A DNA stretch of 35,133 bases from the NCBI RefSeq assembly GCF_026130045.1, contig NZ_JAIBNX010000083.1, positions 1 through 35,133 on the forward strand, read 5' to 3'. Numbering within the stretch: position 1 is the first letter of the stretch; each line of letters opens with the position of its first letter. This DNA comes from Micromonospora sp. CPCC 205371. GTDB taxonomy: Bacteria > Actinomycetota > Actinomycetes > Mycobacteriales > Micromonosporaceae. Under the pieces are notes generated by a model. The model saw only the letters and a program-made list of their open reading frames with translations, ran no database searches and was not told where the DNA came from. The position numbers and the translations under genes are program-made. Shown here in pieces: positions 33,275-35,133 of the stretch.

Positions 33275-34488
33275 ATCGCCACCTCGGTCTGGTCGGGGAA
33301 GAGCACCTCGCGTCCGGCCACCGCCGCGGCGACGACCGGCGAGAACGCGTACGCGCGGGACACCTGTACCAGCCTGGCGACCTCTCCGGCGAGGTCGGCG
33401 GCCTCGTCGGGCCGGACCTGCGCGGCCTCGGTCTCGCCCAGGCCCCGCGCGCCGCGCGCGTAGGCCCGCACCGCGCCGCGCAGGCGCGCCGCTTCGACCA
33501 CGGCGGCGAGTTCCTCCTCGCGCAGGCCGACCTGCGTGCCGAGCCGGCGGGCGCGCCCGCCGGCCGCCTCGTCCAGGTACGGGCGCAGCACGAGCCAGCC
33601 GTCGTACAGCTCGATCACGCGCCGGTAGAGGCGGCGGTCGAGCGTGCTGAGCGGCGCGGCCACGGGTGGCTCCAGCGCGATCTCCGGCATGAGCCGGTGC
33701 AGGTCGACCCACAGCGGCTGGAGTTGGCGGTACTGCTGGCGCCTGCGCACCCAGCCGCGCAGTTGCGACAGCTTCGGCCCCCACGCGGGCATGGTGAGCC
33801 CGAAGATGACGAGGAACGCGCCGGTGCTGGCGGCGATCGGTGCGATCGGCTCCCACCGGCGCGGGTCGGCACCGACTTGTGCGCCGATCACACTGGAGAT
33901 CCGGACGGCGCAGTAGACGAGCCCGACCATCGCGCCGACCGCCGTGGCGCGTAGTCCCCGCCGCAGCCACGAGCGGCCGGACACCCTGGCGTATGGCCAG
34001 CACAGCCGCACCACGTCGATGAGGCCCAGCCCGAACGCGACCAGGTACACCAGGATGTAAACGGCGAACACCGGCCGGCTCACGTAGGTCGCGACGAACT
34101 CCCCGGCGAGTGGCTCGGTGGGTCCGGAGGCCAGGAAGAGCACGACCATCAGGACCGCCGGCGTGGCGAGGAACGCCAGCCGCGCCCGGGCGCGGCGGCT
34201 GGCTTCTCCCGGCGGGGTCACCCACCACAGCAGGAGCAGCTGTACCGTGCCGGAGAACCCGACGACGGACAGGTGGGCCCAGAGCGCGGCCAGGTTCGGC
34301 ACCCCGGTGACCCGGTCGAGCCACCCCCACACGGCGGGCGTCGACAGGGTGAAAGTCGAGCCGAGCAGCGCCAGCGCCACGCACACGGCATACCCGGCGG
34401 GGCTGCCGCCGCGCCGAAGGCCGTGCAGCTTGACGGCGCATCCGGCCCAGGCGGTGACCGCGAGCACCGGGTACAGGACCTCGTTCAC
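33271..34488 (-). CDS. MAB_1171c/DUF6545-type membrane protein
   Basis: This 405-aa protein has about seven membrane segments in the first 235 residues, then a soluble helical C-terminal part (about 235-405) containing RRQQYRQLQPLWVDLHRLMPEI and LDRRLYRRVIELYDGW. These blocks are typical of the actinobacterial family annotated as MAB_1171c putative transporter or DUF6545, assigned here from memory of the family. The function is unknown; a receptor or signalling role is as likely as transport. GTG 34488 lies 4 nt after the ImmA-like gene, and the stop overlaps the P450 start by 4 nt. The tight packing indicates one transcript and joint function. Confidence 0.82.
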   Translation of the reverse strand: MNEVLYPVLAVTAWAGCAVKLHGLRRGGSPAGYAVCVALALLGSTFTLSTPAVWGWLDRVTGVPNLAALWAHLSVVGFSGTVQLLLLWWVTPPGEASRRARARLAFLATPAVLMVVLFLASGPTEPLAGEFVATYVSRPVFAVYILVYLVAFGLGLIDVVRLCWPYARVSGRSWLRRGLRATAVGAMVGLVYCAVRISSVIGAQVGADPRRWEPIAPIAASTGAFLVIFGLTMPAWGPKLSQLRGWVRRRQQYRQLQPLWVDLHRLMPEIALEPPVAAPLSTLDRRLYRRVIELYDGWLVLRPYLDEAAGGRARRLGTQVGLREEELAAVVEAARLRGAVRAYARGARGLGETEAAQVRPDEAADLAGEVARLVQVSRAYAFSPVVAAAVAGREVLFPDQTEVAM

Positions 34489-34492
34489 CTGC

Positions 34493-35044
34493 TCATCCCA
34501 GCGTGCGTTCGATCCGCGCCACCACGTCGGCCGCGTCGAGCGGCACGTGCCAGGTCTGTTCGGGCGCCCACGAGTGGGCGCGCTGTAGCAGTAGGTCGGC
34601 GATGATCTCGGCCTCGCGCTCCTGCCGGCTGTCGTATCCGCCGTCGCGCGCGAGTGCCCGCCGCACCATCTCGGGGTCCAGTGTGGACAGTAGCGCGCCA
34701 GCCGGCACGTCGACGTCGGCCACCTGCTCGGAGGTGTGTCCGGCGATGAGATGGCCCAGTTCGTGGGCGATGATGTGCTGCTGGTGAAGGGGCCGGGTGC
34801 CGCTGTCGTAGCAGAGGTAGTGCGCGCGGGCGCCGGTGATGACGAGCCCGGACGGCCCGTCGGCGGGCATCGCGGTCGGCATCAGCGTGATCGGGTGGCC
34901 GATCCGGTCGCCCACCTCTTGGCAGAGCCGCTCGGCGTCGAACGGCACCGGCACGGCGATGTCGCGCACAAGGCGGGCGCAGCGGCGGCGAAGCCGGCGC
35001 AGGTCGGTGTCGTCGCCGGCATTCCAGCCGGCACGCGGGGGCAT
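34493..35044 (-). CDS. ImmA/IrrE-type zinc metallopeptidase domain protein
   Basis: This 183-aa protein has the HExxH motif in HIIAHELGHLIAGH (about residues 90-103), an acidic residue downstream (EREAEIIADLLL) as third-ligand candidate, and the ImmA fold order: an N-terminal helical part, a beta hairpin (LVITGARAHYLCYDSG), then the active-site helix. ImmA peptidases cleave XRE-type repressors, and many such genes follow an XRE gene, which here would lie beyond the window. ATG 35044 has GGGAGG about 7 nt upstream. It is the first visible gene of the operon with the DUF6545 protein and P450. Confidence 0.88.
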   Translation of the reverse strand: MPPRAGWNAGDDTDLRRLRRRCARLVRDIAVPVPFDAERLCQEVGDRIGHPITLMPTAMPADGPSGLVITGARAHYLCYDSGTRPLHQQHIIAHELGHLIAGHTSEQVADVDVPAGALLSTLDPEMVRRALARDGGYDSRQEREAEIIADLLLQRAHSWAPEQTWHVPLDAADVVARIERTLG

Positions 35045-35133
35045 GCGCCGCCTCCCGCAGCCGCCACAAAGCGGAGGGAGCCCAGCGCCCGGAGCGACTG
35101 GCGGCCTACACGGGGGACAAAGGGCCGAAGACC
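35045..35133 (-). other. Upstream region of the ImmA-DUF6545-P450 operon
   Basis: These 89 bases to the window edge show no reading frame continuing from upstream into the ImmA gene, so the operon promoter may lie here. At the very edge, GGGACAAAGGGCCGAAGACC (35114-35133) loosely resembles a DevR/DosR-type box, but it is cut by the window end. Confidence 0.35.

Noticed and set aside
33275..34441. Upstream 390-codon extension of the P450 frame
   Set aside because: It overlaps the membrane protein gene in another frame and is Arg/Pro-rich without motifs; the GTG at 33274 with GTGA overlap is the natural start.

Overview
The window comes from a high-GC Gram-positive actinomycete, most likely a member of the Micromonosporaceae. 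This rests on the GC-rich sequence with strong third-position GC, many GTG starts, the gene families present, and the gene order. Species cannot be read from the sequence. No rRNA, insertion sequence, phage gene or CRISPR array was seen. One tRNA gene (Gln, TTG) is present.

Left part (1-6.9 kb): the 3' end of a membrane-anchored Asp-box (BNR) repeat protein converges on a CBS-pair/CorC protein that lacks the usual DUF21 membrane domain. A galE-galK pair (no galT) follows and converges on cysD-cysN across a 348-bp gene-free stretch that holds a striking two-tier inverted repeat.

Centre (6.9-20.1 kb): one long minus-strand run reads glmU, prs, rplY (ctc), pth, polyprenyl glycosylphosphotransferase, cysQ, cysD, cysN. 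Several genes in it overlap by 1 nt or a few nt. Upstream of glmU lie tRNA-Gln and a plus-strand fatty-acid desaturase-TetR operon with two operator-like palindromes in its promoter. Then come two tandem DUF4383 membrane genes and the rsmA-ispE-ABC-F group, where ispE is preceded by an unannotated 20-codon leader ORF that overlaps its start codon.

Right part (20.1-35.1 kb): between rsmA and tatD, where Mycobacterium tuberculosis carries rpfB, lies a different cell-surface cassette: a secreted CHAP-type hydrolase, a transmembrane HTH protein with an extracellular ricin-like domain, and a divergent secreted protein with about 110 residues of almost pure D/E/S/T/N/G. Next come tatD, a 417-residue protein I do not recognise, metG, an Ala/Asp-rich membrane protein whose coding sequence contains a 40-bp palindromic element, rsmI and a protein O-mannosyltransferase. 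The window closes with a minus-strand operon of an ImmA/IrrE-like peptidase, a MAB_1171c/DUF6545-type membrane protein and a cytochrome P450 with altered active-site motifs.

The housekeeping backbone (PMT, rsmI, metG, tatD, rsmA, ispE, pth, rplY, prs, glmU, TetR) matches the M. tuberculosis Rv1002c-Rv1019 neighbourhood as I recall it, so the extra genes stand out as lineage-specific additions. The parts most worth following are the surface cassette at the rpfB position, the ispE leader ORF, the two long palindromes, the desaturase operators, and the P450 operon.
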